Notes: generated from the letters alone by a model not told the origin. A stretch of 64,000 nucleotides of DNA from Salinilacustrithrix flava (GCF_041228405.1 NZ_CP133888.1:3410001-3474000), one strand, 5' to 3'; positions 43,740 through 52,451 are shown, numbered from the stretch's first letter. Translations and numbers: made by a program.

Positions 43740-45497
43740 TCACAGGTACTGGCCGGTGGCGACGCGCTCGATGGAGCGGCCGCCCTGCAGGTCCTCGGCC
43801 TCGGGGTCCTTCTGGATGAGCGTGCGCACGTAGACGATCCGCTCGCCCTTCTTGCCCGAGATCTTGGCCCAGTCGTCCGGGTTGGTGGTGTTGGGCAGGT
43901 CCTCGTGCTCCTTGAACTCCTGCTTGATGGAGGCGAGGAGGTCCTCGGTGCGGATGCCGCGGTCGCCGCCGGCGAGGAGGCGCTTGATGGCCAGCTTCTT
44001 GGCCCGGCGCACGATGTTCTCGATCATGGCCCCGGAGCTGAAGTCCTTGAAGAACATCACCTCCTTGTCGCCGTTCTGGTACGTGACCTCGAGGAAGCGG
44101 TTGCGGTCCTCGGTGGAGTACATCTCCTCCACCGTGGACTCGACCATCGCGGCGAGGGCCTTGTTGACGTCGCCGCCGCCGAGGTTCTCGATCTCGGTGC
44201 CGTCGATGGGCAGGGAGTCGGTGAGGTACCGGGAGAAGATCTGGGCGGCCGACACCTCGTTGGGGCGGTCGATCTTGATCTTCACGTCGAGGCGGCCCGG
44301 GCGCAGGATGGCCGGGTCGATCAGGTCCTCGCGGTTGGAGGCGCCGATGACGATGACGTTCTTCAGCGACTCGACGCCGTCGATCTCGGCCAGGAGCTGG
44401 GGGACGATGGTGGACTCCATGTCCGAGCTGATGCCCGAGCCGCGGGTGCGGAACATCGAGTCCATCTCGTCGAAGAACACGATGACCGGCCAGCCCTCCT
44501 CGCTCTTCTCCCGGGCCCGCTGGAACACGAGGCGGATCTGGCGCTCGGTCTCGCCCACGTACTTGTTGAGCAGCTCGGGGCCCTTGATGTTGAGGAAGAA
44601 GCTGCGGGCCTCGTTGCCGGTGGACTCGGCCACCTTCTTGGCCAGGCTGTTGGCCACGGCCTTGGCGATGAGGGTCTTGCCGCAACCCGGAGGGCCGTAG
44701 AGCAGGATCCCCTTCGGGGCCGGCAGCTCGAACTCGGCGAAGAGCTCCTGGTGCAGGAACGGCAGCTCGACGGCGTCGGCGATCTGCTCGATCTGGTCGT
44801 CGAGGCCACCGATGTCGTCGTAGCCGACGTCGGGCACCTCCTCGAGCACGAGCTCCTCGACCTCGGGCCGGGGCAGCTTCTCGAGCAGCAGACCGGAGCG
44901 GGGGTCGAGCAGCATCGTGTCGCCCGAGCGCAGCCGCTCGCCGACCAGCTCCTCGACCAGCTCCACCACGCGCTCCTCGTCGGCCCGGCCGACCACCAGC
45001 GCCCGTCGGCGGTCCTCGAGGACCTCCTTGAGGGTCACGACCTCGCCCTGGCCCTCGGGGCTGCGGGAGAGGATGATGCTGAAGCTCTCGTTGAGCACGA
45101 CCTCGGCGCCCTGGGGCAGCGCGTCGACGTCCTCGGCCAGCTCGGGGTGCACGGCCACGCGCATCTTGCGCCCCCCGGCGTGGACGTCGGCGGTGCCGTC
45201 GTCGTTCATCCGCAGGAAGGTGCCGTAGGCCGAGGGCGGCTGGGTGAGCTTGTCGACCTCCTCGCGCAGCGCGGCGATGTGCTCGCGCGCCTCGCGGAGG
45301 GTGTAGCTCAGCTTCTCGTTCTGTGACACGGCCTGGGACAGCTGGCCCTTGGTCTCCAGCAGGCGCTCCTCGAGCGTTCGGACCCGCTTGGGCGCGTCCT
45401 GGAGCCGCTGGCGCAGCGCCACCACCTCGGCCTCGAGGGCTTCGAGCTGCTCGCGCGAGATCGCCTCGCTGCGCTCGCCGTCGCTTCCTGTGGTCAT
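43740..45497 (-). CDS. arc: proteasome-associated AAA ATPase Arc/Mpa
   Basis: A 585-residue AAA ATPase that binds Pup and threads substrates into the 20S proteasome. The N-terminal coiled coil (about 12-90) is followed by two OB-fold regions and the AAA domain with Walker A GPPGCGKT (about 264-271), Walker B VIVFFDEMDS (about 338-347) and sensor/arginine finger region RPGRLDVKIK. The C-terminus ends in QYL, the tail that opens the alpha-ring gate. ATG at 45497 fits the known N-terminus; upstream in-frame codons are not needed. Confidence 0.97.
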   Translation of the reverse strand: MTTGSDGERSEAISREQLEALEAEVVALRQRLQDAPKRVRTLEERLLETKGQLSQAVSQNEKLSYTLREAREHIAALREEVDKLTQPPSAYGTFLRMNDDGTADVHAGGRKMRVAVHPELAEDVDALPQGAEVVLNESFSIILSRSPEGQGEVVTLKEVLEDRRRALVVGRADEERVVELVEELVGERLRSGDTMLLDPRSGLLLEKLPRPEVEELVLEEVPDVGYDDIGGLDDQIEQIADAVELPFLHQELFAEFELPAPKGILLYGPPGCGKTLIAKAVANSLAKKVAESTGNEARSFFLNIKGPELLNKYVGETERQIRLVFQRAREKSEEGWPVIVFFDEMDSMFRTRGSGISSDMESTIVPQLLAEIDGVESLKNVIVIGASNREDLIDPAILRPGRLDVKIKIDRPNEVSAAQIFSRYLTDSLPIDGTEIENLGGGDVNKALAAMVESTVEEMYSTEDRNRFLEVTYQNGDKEVMFFKDFSSGAMIENIVRRAKKLAIKRLLAGGDRGIRTEDLLASIKQEFKEHEDLPNTTNPDDWAKISGKKGERIVYVRTLIQKDPEAEDLQGGRSIERVATGQYL

Positions 45498-45575
45498 GGC
45501 CGGACTCCCCGGTTCGGGTGCGTTCGCGGACCATACACCGGTCCTGCGGGCCTGCCCTGCGCACCGCACACCGAA

Positions 45576-45605
45576 TTGTTTGCGCGGGAGTTGCCGTTCT
45601 TATTC
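45576..45605 (+). promoter_or_regulatory. candidate promoter of the ferredoxin gene
   Basis: TTGTTT (45576-45581), 18 bases, TTATTC (45600-45605) in the most AT-rich short stretch of this region. The match is weak but its composition stands out from the surroundings. Confidence 0.3.
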
Positions 45606-45689
45606 ATCCCTTCGGTAGGGTGCAGAGCACCGGCGATCTCCCCCGATCGCCAGCCATCGAAGCGCACCCGCAGGAAGGGCGACACCGAC

Positions 45690-45923
45690 ATGAAGGTCTG
45701 GATCGATCAGGATCTCTGCACCGGCGACGGTCTGTGCGAGGAGATCGCCCCCGATGTGTTCGCACTCCTCGACGACGGCCTGGCCTACGTCAAGGACGGC
45801 GACAAGATCCTCAGCGAGCCGGGCGGCGCCGAAGCCGTCGCCCCCGTCCCCGCCGGGCAGGAGGAGGCCGTCATCGAGTCGGCCGAGGAATGCCCCGGCG
45901 AGTGCATCTTCATCGAGGTGTGA
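45690..45923 (+). CDS. single-cluster ferredoxin, [3Fe-4S]/[4Fe-4S] type
   Basis: A 77-residue ferredoxin. The Cys pattern CTGDGLC near residue 10 and ECPGECIFIE at the end, with only one CP motif, fits the small one-cluster ferredoxins that often serve cytochromes P450. The start ATG at 45690 is preceded by AGGAAGGG. Upstream frame is open, but this start fits the family (MKVWIDQDLC). It diverges from arc; no partner oxidase is beside it. Confidence 0.9.
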   Translation: MKVWIDQDLCTGDGLCEEIAPDVFALLDDGLAYVKDGDKILSEPGGAEAVAPVPAGQEEAVIESAEECPGECIFIEV

Positions 45924-45924
45924 G

Positions 45925-45941
45925 GCTCCCCTCCGGGGAGC
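45925..45941 (+). terminator. hairpin after the ferredoxin gene
   Basis: GCTCCCC TCC GGGGAGC followed by TT, directly after the ferredoxin stop. A second stem CGAGTTGC / GCAACTCG (45944-45951, 45965-45972) follows. Confidence 0.7.
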
Positions 45942-45994
45942 TTCGAGTTGCTCGGCGGCGCCTCGCAACTCGCTGACGACAGCACGTCATCTGG

Positions 45995-46020
45995 AACGGG
46001 CGGCCTCAGGGCCGCCCGTT
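45995..46020. terminator. 11-base hairpin with the aminotransferase stop codon in its loop
   Basis: AACGGGCGGCC, loop TCAG, GGCCGCCCGTT. The loop contains TCA, the complement of the TGA stop of the minus-strand gene, so the hairpin straddles the end of the reading frame. It lies between convergent genes and could act in both directions. Confidence 0.65.
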
Positions 46021-47307
46021 GCGCGCGCCCACGGGATCGAAGCGCCCGACGGCGTCGAGGAACGCGCCGACGTCGCCGTCGGTGATCTCGATGCTGAGCG
46101 CGATGAAGCCCCGGCGGGCCACGTAGAAGTCGGCCTCGAGGCAGTGGAAGAAGAACAGCTCCTTCCACCGGTCGTCGGCGCCCCGGAGGTCCCGGGCCGA
46201 GGCGACCGGCCCGGCGGTGCCGTGGACGTTCATGAGCGAGCCGGAGCCGGTGGCGCACAGGGGGAGGCCCGCGGCCGAGAACGCGTCGTTCAGCGCCACC
46301 CGCAGCGCGTCGCCGCGCGCGTGGAGCGCGTCGAGCACCGGCGGGTGGAGCAGCTCGGTCAGCGCGGCGACGCCCCCGGCCATCGACGCGACGTTGTTGT
46401 TGAAGGTCCCGGCGTGGCCGAGCCGGCCGCCCTGGCCGGCGTCGAAGTGGGCCATCACGTCGGCCCGCCCGCCGAAGGCACCGAAGGTGAGGCCGCCGGC
46501 GAGGTACTTGCCGAGCGTGGTCAGGTCCGGCGTGATCCCGAGGAGCTGTTGGGCGCCTCCGGCCGAGAACCGTGAGGTCATGACCTCGTCGAACACCAGC
46601 AGCGCCTCGGCGTCGCGGCACTGCTGCTGCAGCGCCCGGAGGAACTCGGGGTCGGCCGGGATGCAGCCGCCCGAGCCCTGCATCGGCTCCACGAGGGCGC
46701 ACGCGATCTCGGACCCGTGGCGGGCGAAGACCTGCTCCATCCCGTCGATGTCGTTGTAGTCGCACAGGAGCCAGTCGTGGGGCACGTTGACCGGGTCGTC
46801 GTCGCGCCCGAACGTGAGCACGCCCCCGTGGTACCCGTTGCGGAAGACCAGGATCCGGCGCCGGCCGGTGTGGTGGGTCGCGGCCGCCAGCGCCATCAGG
46901 TTGGCCTCCGTGCCGGAGTTCGTGAAGCGGACCTGCTCGAGGGACGGGAACCGCTCGACGAGCAGCTCGGCCAGGCGCACCTCGTCCTCGTGGACCGCGC
47001 CGAGGGACCAGCCCGACGACAGCGCCTCCTTCGCCGCGGCCAGCACCGGCGCGGGCGAGTGACCGAGGAGGCCGGCGGTGTAGTTGCCGAGCAGGTCGAC
47101 GTAGCGGTGCCCGTCGACGTCCCAAAGGTGCTTGCCGGCCGCCCGGTCGACCCGGAAGGGGAAGGGCTCGAAGTGCAGGATCGAGCGGGTGTTGCCGCCC
47201 GGCAGCACCCGCGCGGCCCGCTCGGACCAGCTGGCGCTGATGGGACGGGCGGCGGCGTAGCGGGCCCGGGCCTCGTCGACGGCCCGGTCGAGATCGATCC
47301 CTGTCAT
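46006..47307 (-). CDS. class III aminotransferase, glutamate-1-semialdehyde aminomutase-like
   Basis: A 433-residue PLP enzyme of the HemL-like group. NSGTEANLMAL, YHGG, VFDEVMTSRF and the PLP lysine in TTLGKYLAGGLTFGAFGG are all present. True HemL (for haem synthesis) is possible, but many GSAM-like enzymes in actinobacteria have other jobs and no haem gene is nearby. The ATG at 47307 has TACGGT exactly six bases upstream (leaderless). Confidence 0.88.
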   Translation of the reverse strand: MTGIDLDRAVDEARARYAAARPISASWSERAARVLPGGNTRSILHFEPFPFRVDRAAGKHLWDVDGHRYVDLLGNYTAGLLGHSPAPVLAAAKEALSSGWSLGAVHEDEVRLAELLVERFPSLEQVRFTNSGTEANLMALAAATHHTGRRRILVFRNGYHGGVLTFGRDDDPVNVPHDWLLCDYNDIDGMEQVFARHGSEIACALVEPMQGSGGCIPADPEFLRALQQQCRDAEALLVFDEVMTSRFSAGGAQQLLGITPDLTTLGKYLAGGLTFGAFGGRADVMAHFDAGQGGRLGHAGTFNNNVASMAGGVAALTELLHPPVLDALHARGDALRVALNDAFSAAGLPLCATGSGSLMNVHGTAGPVASARDLRGADDRWKELFFFHCLEADFYVARRGFIALSIEITDGDVGAFLDAVGRFDPVGARNGRP

Positions 47308-47313
47308 GGCGCC

Positions 47314-47319
47314 ACCGTA
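47314..47319 (-). promoter_or_regulatory. leaderless -10 for the aminotransferase gene
   Basis: TACGGT with six bases to the ATG at 47307. Confidence 0.48.
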
Positions 47320-47350
47320 CGAGGCACTCGGAACGCCTGCCCGTGGGGAT

Positions 47351-48793
47351 TCAGGTCGTCACGGCGGCGGCGATGTGGCCGCACTCCCCCGCATCCCGGT
47401 CCAGGACCCCCACCGCGCTGCTGGCCAGGTCGAGGCGCACCGAGGCCAGACCGCGGCGGCGCTGGAACAGCGAGGCGACCACGGCGGCCGACTGGACGCG
47501 GGCTTCGGGGACGATGGAGGTGCGCCGGGCGAGGGCGCCCGAGCGGCTGTGGTGGACGTCGCTCGCCTCGGCCCAGCCGAGCCCCCGGTAGGACAGCTCC
47601 CCGAGCAGCGGGCCGAGCACGAGGACGACCGCCGCCGGGACCAGCCACCAGCGCGACGTCAGCACTGCCAGAACGGAGAGGGAGGTGGCGCCGAGGAGCG
47701 CGCCGACACCGCCACGGACCAGGGCGCGCCGGCGGGCGGCCGGCGGGGCGGGGTGCAGCCGTGGTCGCGGCACCGCGGCGGGCAGGACCCGGGCGAGCAC
47801 GCGGTCGATCTCGGCCGCGTCGAGGAGGGGGATGTCGACCTGGCTGGCATCGCCCCCGCCGGATGCCGCGCTGCGGACCCGCAGGTCGGCGCGACCGAAG
47901 GGGCGCAGCAGCAGGCGCTGCGCGATGCGGGCGTCCTGCACCCGGCTGGTGCGGACCACGAACTCGTGCTTGCGGAGCAGCCCGTAGGTGACCCGCAGCT
48001 CGTCGCCGCTGATGCTGGCCGTGAGGTCCCACTTGCGGACCACGGCGATCAGGCCGGCGACGAGGAACCACACCGGCACGCCGACCAGCACGAGCAGGGC
48101 GACGGCCGACCGGCCGAGCTCCACCCGACCGATCTCGTCGGGGTCGACGCCGAGGTCGGCCAGCGCATCGACCGCGAACACCAGCGACGCCAGCACGGCC
48201 ACCACCTCGGGACCGGTGATGCCGGCGAGGAGCAGCCGGCCTGGTGGCAGGCGGACCAGCACCTCCCGGGGCGCCGGTGGTGGTGGCGGGACCGGGCCGT
48301 GCCGCGCGGCATCCCATCCGTCCGGCTCCCCCACGGCCGCGTCCGGCGGCGCCGCCCTCGTTCGCAGCGCGTCCAGCACCTGGGAGCGGAGCGCCTCGGC
48401 CTCGTCCCGTGCGATGGCGTCGAGGCGCAGCTCGGCCCCGGACCCGCCGGCCGTCTCGACCCGCACCGCGGCGAGGCCGAAGAGCTGGTGCCGGAGGCTG
48501 CGCTCGAGCTCCACGTGCTGGATGCGGTCCACGGGGATCCGGCGCTGGTTCCGGACGAAGACCCCCTCGTCGAGGTGCAGGACGTCGCCGTCGAAGGACC
48601 ACACCCGGCGCAGCCAGCCGAGCACGCCGGCGACGAGGGAGATCGCCCCGGCGATGAGCAGGACGAGCACGACCCGCCCGGAGGAGATGGCCACGATCGC
48701 CACCGGCAGCAGGTTCCGCACCCGGTCGGGCGACACCACCTCGAACGCGGCGCCGAGCGGTGAGGTCCGGCGGGAGCGTCGGAGGTCGACCAC
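47351..48793 (-). CDS. bPH-domain membrane protein (YdbT-like)
   Basis: A 480-residue membrane protein with three bacterial PH (bPH_2) repeats, each near a pair of hydrophobic helices: repeats are marked by GVFVRNQRRIPVDRIQHVEL, GLLRKHEFVVRTSRVQDARI, and ARRTSIVPEARVQSAAVV. This is the YdbT layout. It begins one base after the smaller bPH gene; the two proteins usually come as a pair. Function in the family is poorly known, perhaps membrane stress or lipid sensing. Confidence 0.85.
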   Translation of the reverse strand: MVDLRRSRRTSPLGAAFEVVSPDRVRNLLPVAIVAISSGRVVLVLLIAGAISLVAGVLGWLRRVWSFDGDVLHLDEGVFVRNQRRIPVDRIQHVELERSLRHQLFGLAAVRVETAGGSGAELRLDAIARDEAEALRSQVLDALRTRAAPPDAAVGEPDGWDAARHGPVPPPPPAPREVLVRLPPGRLLLAGITGPEVVAVLASLVFAVDALADLGVDPDEIGRVELGRSAVALLVLVGVPVWFLVAGLIAVVRKWDLTASISGDELRVTYGLLRKHEFVVRTSRVQDARIAQRLLLRPFGRADLRVRSAASGGGDASQVDIPLLDAAEIDRVLARVLPAAVPRPRLHPAPPAARRRALVRGGVGALLGATSLSVLAVLTSRWWLVPAAVVLVLGPLLGELSYRGLGWAEASDVHHSRSGALARRTSIVPEARVQSAAVVASLFQRRRGLASVRLDLASSAVGVLDRDAGECGHIAAAVTT

Positions 48794-48794
48794 G

Positions 48795-49301
48795 TCAGAC
48801 CGCGTCGCCGGTGCCGACCAGGGCGAGGATCCGGGTCCGCAGCGCCTCGGCCTCCGCCGCGTCGATGCCGGGCACGGTCGAGTCGCTCGATGCGGAGGCG
48901 GTGCGCAGGATCAGCGACGTCAGCCCCATCCGCCGCTCGAGCGGGCCGGCCTCGAGGTCGATGTGCTGGACCCGGTGGTACGGGATGGTCGACTCCCGGC
49001 GGGTGACCACCCCGTGGCGCAGGTGCAGTGCGCCGTCGCCGACCCGGAACTGCCACGCCCGCCAGACGAGCGACGTCCACCACCGCACGACGAGGCCGCC
49101 GACGACGGCGAGCACCAGGGCGGCGAGGCTGCCCCCGAGCACCTCCCCCACGCCGACGCCGGCCGCCAGCACCAGCGCGACCCAGACGGCGAGCGCGATG
49201 GCGGCCCGCAGCCGCCACAGGCTGAGGACGCGGCGCTCGAGCGGGACAAGCTCGTCGGCCGGGTCGTCGGTGCCGGGATCGTGGGTGCCGTGGTCGGTCA
49301 T
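48795..49301 (-). CDS. bPH-domain membrane protein (YdbS-like)
   Basis: A 168-residue protein with two membrane helices (about 33-80) followed by one bPH domain: GVVTRRESTIPYHRVQHIDL, the conserved start of these domains. It overlaps the marP-like gene by four bases (ATGA) and precedes the larger bPH protein by one base. Confidence 0.87.
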   Translation of the reverse strand: MTDHGTHDPGTDDPADELVPLERRVLSLWRLRAAIALAVWVALVLAAGVGVGEVLGGSLAALVLAVVGGLVVRWWTSLVWRAWQFRVGDGALHLRHGVVTRRESTIPYHRVQHIDLEAGPLERRMGLTSLILRTASASSDSTVPGIDAAEAEALRTRILALVGTGDAV

Positions 49302-50464
49302 CGCAGGCACGGTCCGGTCTCGACCGGTGTGGCGAGGTCGCCGGCGAGGACGGCCTGCAGCTCGGGCACGTCGAGGCCGTAGGCGACGTCGGGGTCGTCG
49401 GGGGCGATGGCGAAGGCCACGCCGATCACGTTGCCCGCCCCGTCGACCAGCGCGGCGCCCGAGTCACCGGGACGGAGCGCGGAGGCGAGGATCAGCACCT
49501 CCCGCTCGGTGCGGCGCTGGTCGTAGATGTCGGTGCCCACGGCACGGACCTCGTCGCCGACCTGGAACGGCTGCACCCGCAGCGGCGCGCCGCCCGGGTG
49601 CCCGAAGACCCCGCCCGACACACCGTCGGGTGCGTCGAGGATGGGCAGCGGGGAGCGGTCCAGGCCCGGCACCCGCAGCACGGCCAGGTCCCGGTCGGGG
49701 TCGAACACCACGACGGCGGCGTCGAGGCGGGACCCGTCGGTCAGCTCCACCTCGGTCTCGGTCTGGCCGGCCACGACGTGGGCGTTGGTGACCACGACGT
49801 CGGGGGCGACGGTGACGAACCCGCTGCCCTCCTGCACCCGGCTGCACGCGATGCCGCTGACCTTGACGGTCGACGGCGCGACCGCGGCAACGACCTCGGG
49901 CGTGATCTGGGCATCCGTGGGCGGCGGGCCCACGTCGGGCGCCGGGCGCATGGCGTCGAACACCCGGGGGAACTGGTCCTCGCCCACGAGGCGCCGCAGG
50001 GCGACCAGGGCGTCGGGTGGCGCCGGCATGATGCGGTCGACGCTGCGGGCGATGACCGAGTTGCGGGCCTGGGAGGAGAAGGCGCCCGGCACCTCGGCCA
50101 TGGTCGGCAGGAGCAGCCAGACCGCGACGACCATGCCGAGCGCGCCGGCCACGGCGCCGAAGGCGCGGTCGACGATCGACCACTCGGTCCCCTGCAGGTT
50201 CACCCGGAGCCTCGAGCCGACCACCACGCCGACGGCTTGGCCCAGGAACGAGCCCACGAGCAGCACGATGCCCCCGAGCAGCAGCAGGCTCGCCGGGCTC
50301 TCCCCTTCGAACTGCTCCACCAGCCACGGCAGCGTCCTGGCGCCGAGGAACAGCCCGACCGCCATGCCCACCCACGACGCGGTGCGGGTGAGGAAGCCGA
50401 GCCGGTAGCCACCCACCATGGCCAGGACCCCGGTGCCCAGCAGGATGAGGTCGAGCAGGTTCAC
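49298..50464 (-). CDS. MarP-like membrane serine protease
   Basis: A 388-residue protein with the MarP layout: four hydrophobic N-terminal helices (CvpA/colicin V-like, about 1-120) and a trypsin-like domain outside the membrane. The catalytic triad is H229 (TNAHVV), D259 (DPDRDLAVL) and S335 (RPGDSGAAL). Two Cys (C207, C386) are placed as in MarP, whose disulfide controls activity. MarP protects mycobacteria against acid by cleaving a peptidoglycan hydrolase. Start is a GTG, 22 bases after trmI. Confidence 0.92.
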   Translation of the reverse strand: MNLLDLILLGTGVLAMVGGYRLGFLTRTASWVGMAVGLFLGARTLPWLVEQFEGESPASLLLLGGIVLLVGSFLGQAVGVVVGSRLRVNLQGTEWSIVDRAFGAVAGALGMVVAVWLLLPTMAEVPGAFSSQARNSVIARSVDRIMPAPPDALVALRRLVGEDQFPRVFDAMRPAPDVGPPPTDAQITPEVVAAVAPSTVKVSGIACSRVQEGSGFVTVAPDVVVTNAHVVAGQTETEVELTDGSRLDAAVVVFDPDRDLAVLRVPGLDRSPLPILDAPDGVSGGVFGHPGGAPLRVQPFQVGDEVRAVGTDIYDQRRTEREVLILASALRPGDSGAALVDGAGNVIGVAFAIAPDDPDVAYGLDVPELQAVLAGDLATPVETGPCLR

Positions 50465-50486
50465 GGCGCGGGAGGGGGCCGGTGCG

Positions 50487-51299
50487 TCACTCCGCCAGCA
50501 GGCGGGCGCTGGTCAGGAACCCGGTGTGGGCGACCATGCGGTGGTCGGGTCGCACCGACTGGCCCTCGATGTGCCAGGTCCGCTGCAGCACCTCGAGGGT
50601 CTCCTCGAAGGCGAAGCGGGACTCCACCAGCGTGTCGCGCAGGCGCGACGCCTGCCCGATGGTGGGCGTGTAGGCGACGAGGATGCCGCCGGTGCGCAGC
50701 GCCTTCTCGGCGTGGGGCACGACCTGCCACGGCTCGGGGAGGTCGAGCACGACGCGGTCCAGGTGCCGCTCGTCGATGCCCTCGTAGCAGTCGCGGATCT
50801 GGACGTCGTAGTTGCACGCCACCGCCGGCGCGAAGCGCTCGACGTTGGCCTGGGCCCGCTCGGCGAAGTCCTCGCGCACCTCGTAGCCGGTGATCTGGGC
50901 GCCGGCGCGCAGCATGCCCATGGAGAGCGCGCCCGATCCGACGCCGGACTCCAGCACCCGGACGCCGGGGTGGATGTCGGCCATGATGATGATCGGGCCG
51001 ATGTCCTTGGGGTAGATCACCTGGGCGCCGCGGGGCATCTTGAGCACGATGTCGTTCAGCGTGGGGCGCAGCGCGAGCAGCCACTGCCCGAGCGTCGTGC
51101 GGTAGGTGGTGCCCTCCACGGAGCCGAGCAGCTGGTCGTGGGCGAGCACGCCGGCGTGGCTGTGGAACTCCTTGCCCGACGCGAGGGTGACGAGGTAGCG
51201 GCGGCGCTTGCGGTCGATGAGGAGCACGTCGTCGCCCTCGACGAAGCGCTTCTCGGGGTCGTCGCCCGGGATGGGGCCGGTGACCGGCGACGCGGTCAT
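50487..51299 (-). CDS. trmI: tRNA (adenine-58-N1)-methyltransferase
   Basis: A 270-residue enzyme that makes m1A58 in the T-loop of tRNA. SAM motif I is VLESGVGSGALSMGM; DRVVLDLPEPW is the active-site region with the conserved D-x-P; PTLNDIVLKMPRGAQVIYPKD is the family-typical middle region. The ATG at 51299 overlaps the ttuA stop by four bases (ATGA). In Thermus, m1A58 made by TrmI is needed for thiolation of T54 by TtuA, which fits this pairing. Confidence 0.94.
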   Translation of the reverse strand: MTASPVTGPIPGDDPEKRFVEGDDVLLIDRKRRRYLVTLASGKEFHSHAGVLAHDQLLGSVEGTTYRTTLGQWLLALRPTLNDIVLKMPRGAQVIYPKDIGPIIIMADIHPGVRVLESGVGSGALSMGMLRAGAQITGYEVREDFAERAQANVERFAPAVACNYDVQIRDCYEGIDERHLDRVVLDLPEPWQVVPHAEKALRTGGILVAYTPTIGQASRLRDTLVESRFAFEETLEVLQRTWHIEGQSVRPDHRMVAHTGFLTSARLLAE

Positions 51300-52252
51300 C
51301 GTCGGGCTCCCCGGCGCTCGCCGAGGGTGACCGGCACGGCGTCGGCGGTGCGCTCGACGAGCAGGCAGAAGGCGCAGACCTCGTTGGACGACGGTGACCC
51401 GCAGCGGGTGCAGGTGCCCAGCTCGGAGGTGCCGTCGGCGATCGCGCCGGCCGCGTCGTCGGCGAAGCGGTCGGCCGCCTTGCTCAGGAACTCGTGGTAG
51501 AAGGCGTGCTTCGAGCCCGGCGACTCGGCCTCGATGGCGTTCAGGGCCTCCTTGTACCGCAGGTGCTTGTTTCCGGCGGCCATGGGGCACTCCTCGACGA
51601 TGTAGTCGATGCCGCGGATGACGCAGTACGCAGCCATCTCGCGCTCACCGAGGCGGACGAGCGGCTTGATCTTGCGGGGGAAGCCGTCGCGGGCGGGCAG
51701 GACGGGCCGCTGGCGACCCAGGTACTCGGTGTTCCAGCGCAGGGTGTTGCCGAACAGCACGGCGGCCTCGTCGTCGAGGTTGTGGCCGGTGGCGACGGCG
51801 TCGTAGCCGCCGTCGATCGCGGCCTTGTCGAACAGGTGGCGCTTGCTGAGCCCGCACGCCGAGCAGGGCACGCGGCGGGTGACCTCAGCGGCGGTGGGGA
51901 CGTCGAAGCCGTGGTCGTCGCGCAGGGAGGTCTCGTGGAGGGTCAGCCCGCGCTCGCTGGCGAAGGCACGGGCGTAGCCGGTGGAGGTCTCCGAGTACTC
52001 ACCGATGCCGAGGCCGATCACGAAGCCGTCGGCCTGGTAGCCGAGCTCGAGGAGGATGTCCCACACGGCCAGGGAGTCCTTGCCCCCGGACACCGCGACC
52101 AGCACCCGTTCGTCGGGGCCGAGCATGCGGTGCTTCTTGATGGCCCGGGCCACCTGCTCGCGGCAGAACGCGAGGAAGTGCTCGGCGCAGAAGTTGGCGT
52201 TGTGGGCCTTCAGGTCGATGATCGCCGGGCCCCGGCAGGTGCGGCACTTCAC
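51296..52252 (-). CDS. ttuA: tRNA-5-methyluridine54 2-sulfurtransferase, TtuA type
   Basis: A 318-residue PP-loop enzyme. An N-terminal zinc finger (CxxC at 3/6, then C22 and H25), PP-loop SGGKDS (55-60), and a C-terminal zinc finger (CTRC and CAFC) give the TtuA/Ncs6 layout. The three Cys that hold the [4Fe-4S] cluster in Thermus TtuA fall at the same numbers here: C130, C133 and C222. It uses a sulfur carrier (TtuB) and ATP to thiolate U54. GTG start, one base after the ttuB-like gene. Confidence 0.9.
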   Translation of the reverse strand: MKCRTCRGPAIIDLKAHNANFCAEHFLAFCREQVARAIKKHRMLGPDERVLVAVSGGKDSLAVWDILLELGYQADGFVIGLGIGEYSETSTGYARAFASERGLTLHETSLRDDHGFDVPTAAEVTRRVPCSACGLSKRHLFDKAAIDGGYDAVATGHNLDDEAAVLFGNTLRWNTEYLGRQRPVLPARDGFPRKIKPLVRLGEREMAAYCVIRGIDYIVEECPMAAGNKHLRYKEALNAIEAESPGSKHAFYHEFLSKAADRFADDAAGAIADGTSELGTCTRCGSPSSNEVCAFCLLVERTADAVPVTLGERRGARR

Positions 52253-52253
52253 G

Positions 52254-52451
52254 TCAGGCCCCGCCGGAGATCACGGGGCGGATCTCGATCACGTCGTCGT
52301 CGCCGAGCTCGGCGTCGCCGGGCACCAGCTCACCGCTGCGGATGACCAGCACCGATTCGCGGTTGATCTCGAGGCGACGCAGCAGCGTGTCGACGCGCAC
52401 CGGGCCGTCCACGTCGAGCTCGCGCCGGGGGTTGCGCAGGAGCACCTTCAT
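52254..52451 (-). CDS. MoaD/ThiS-like sulfur carrier, TtuB-like
   Basis: A 65-residue ubiquitin-fold sulfur carrier: MKVLLRNPRRELDVDGPV, then VDTLLRRLEINRESVLVIR and the closing strand DDDVIEIRPVISGGA. Sulfur carriers end in GG; here one Ala follows. Its place one base before ttuA makes it the likely sulfur donor (TtuB role) for that enzyme. The terminal Ala would have to be removed or tolerated. Confidence 0.85.
   Translation of the reverse strand: MKVLLRNPRRELDVDGPVRVDTLLRRLEINRESVLVIRSGELVPGDAELGDDDVIEIRPVISGGA

Noticed and set aside
46006..47307. Calling the aminotransferase HemL
   Set aside because: The fold and lysine motif fit, but HemL-specific residues could not be verified and no haem gene is adjacent.
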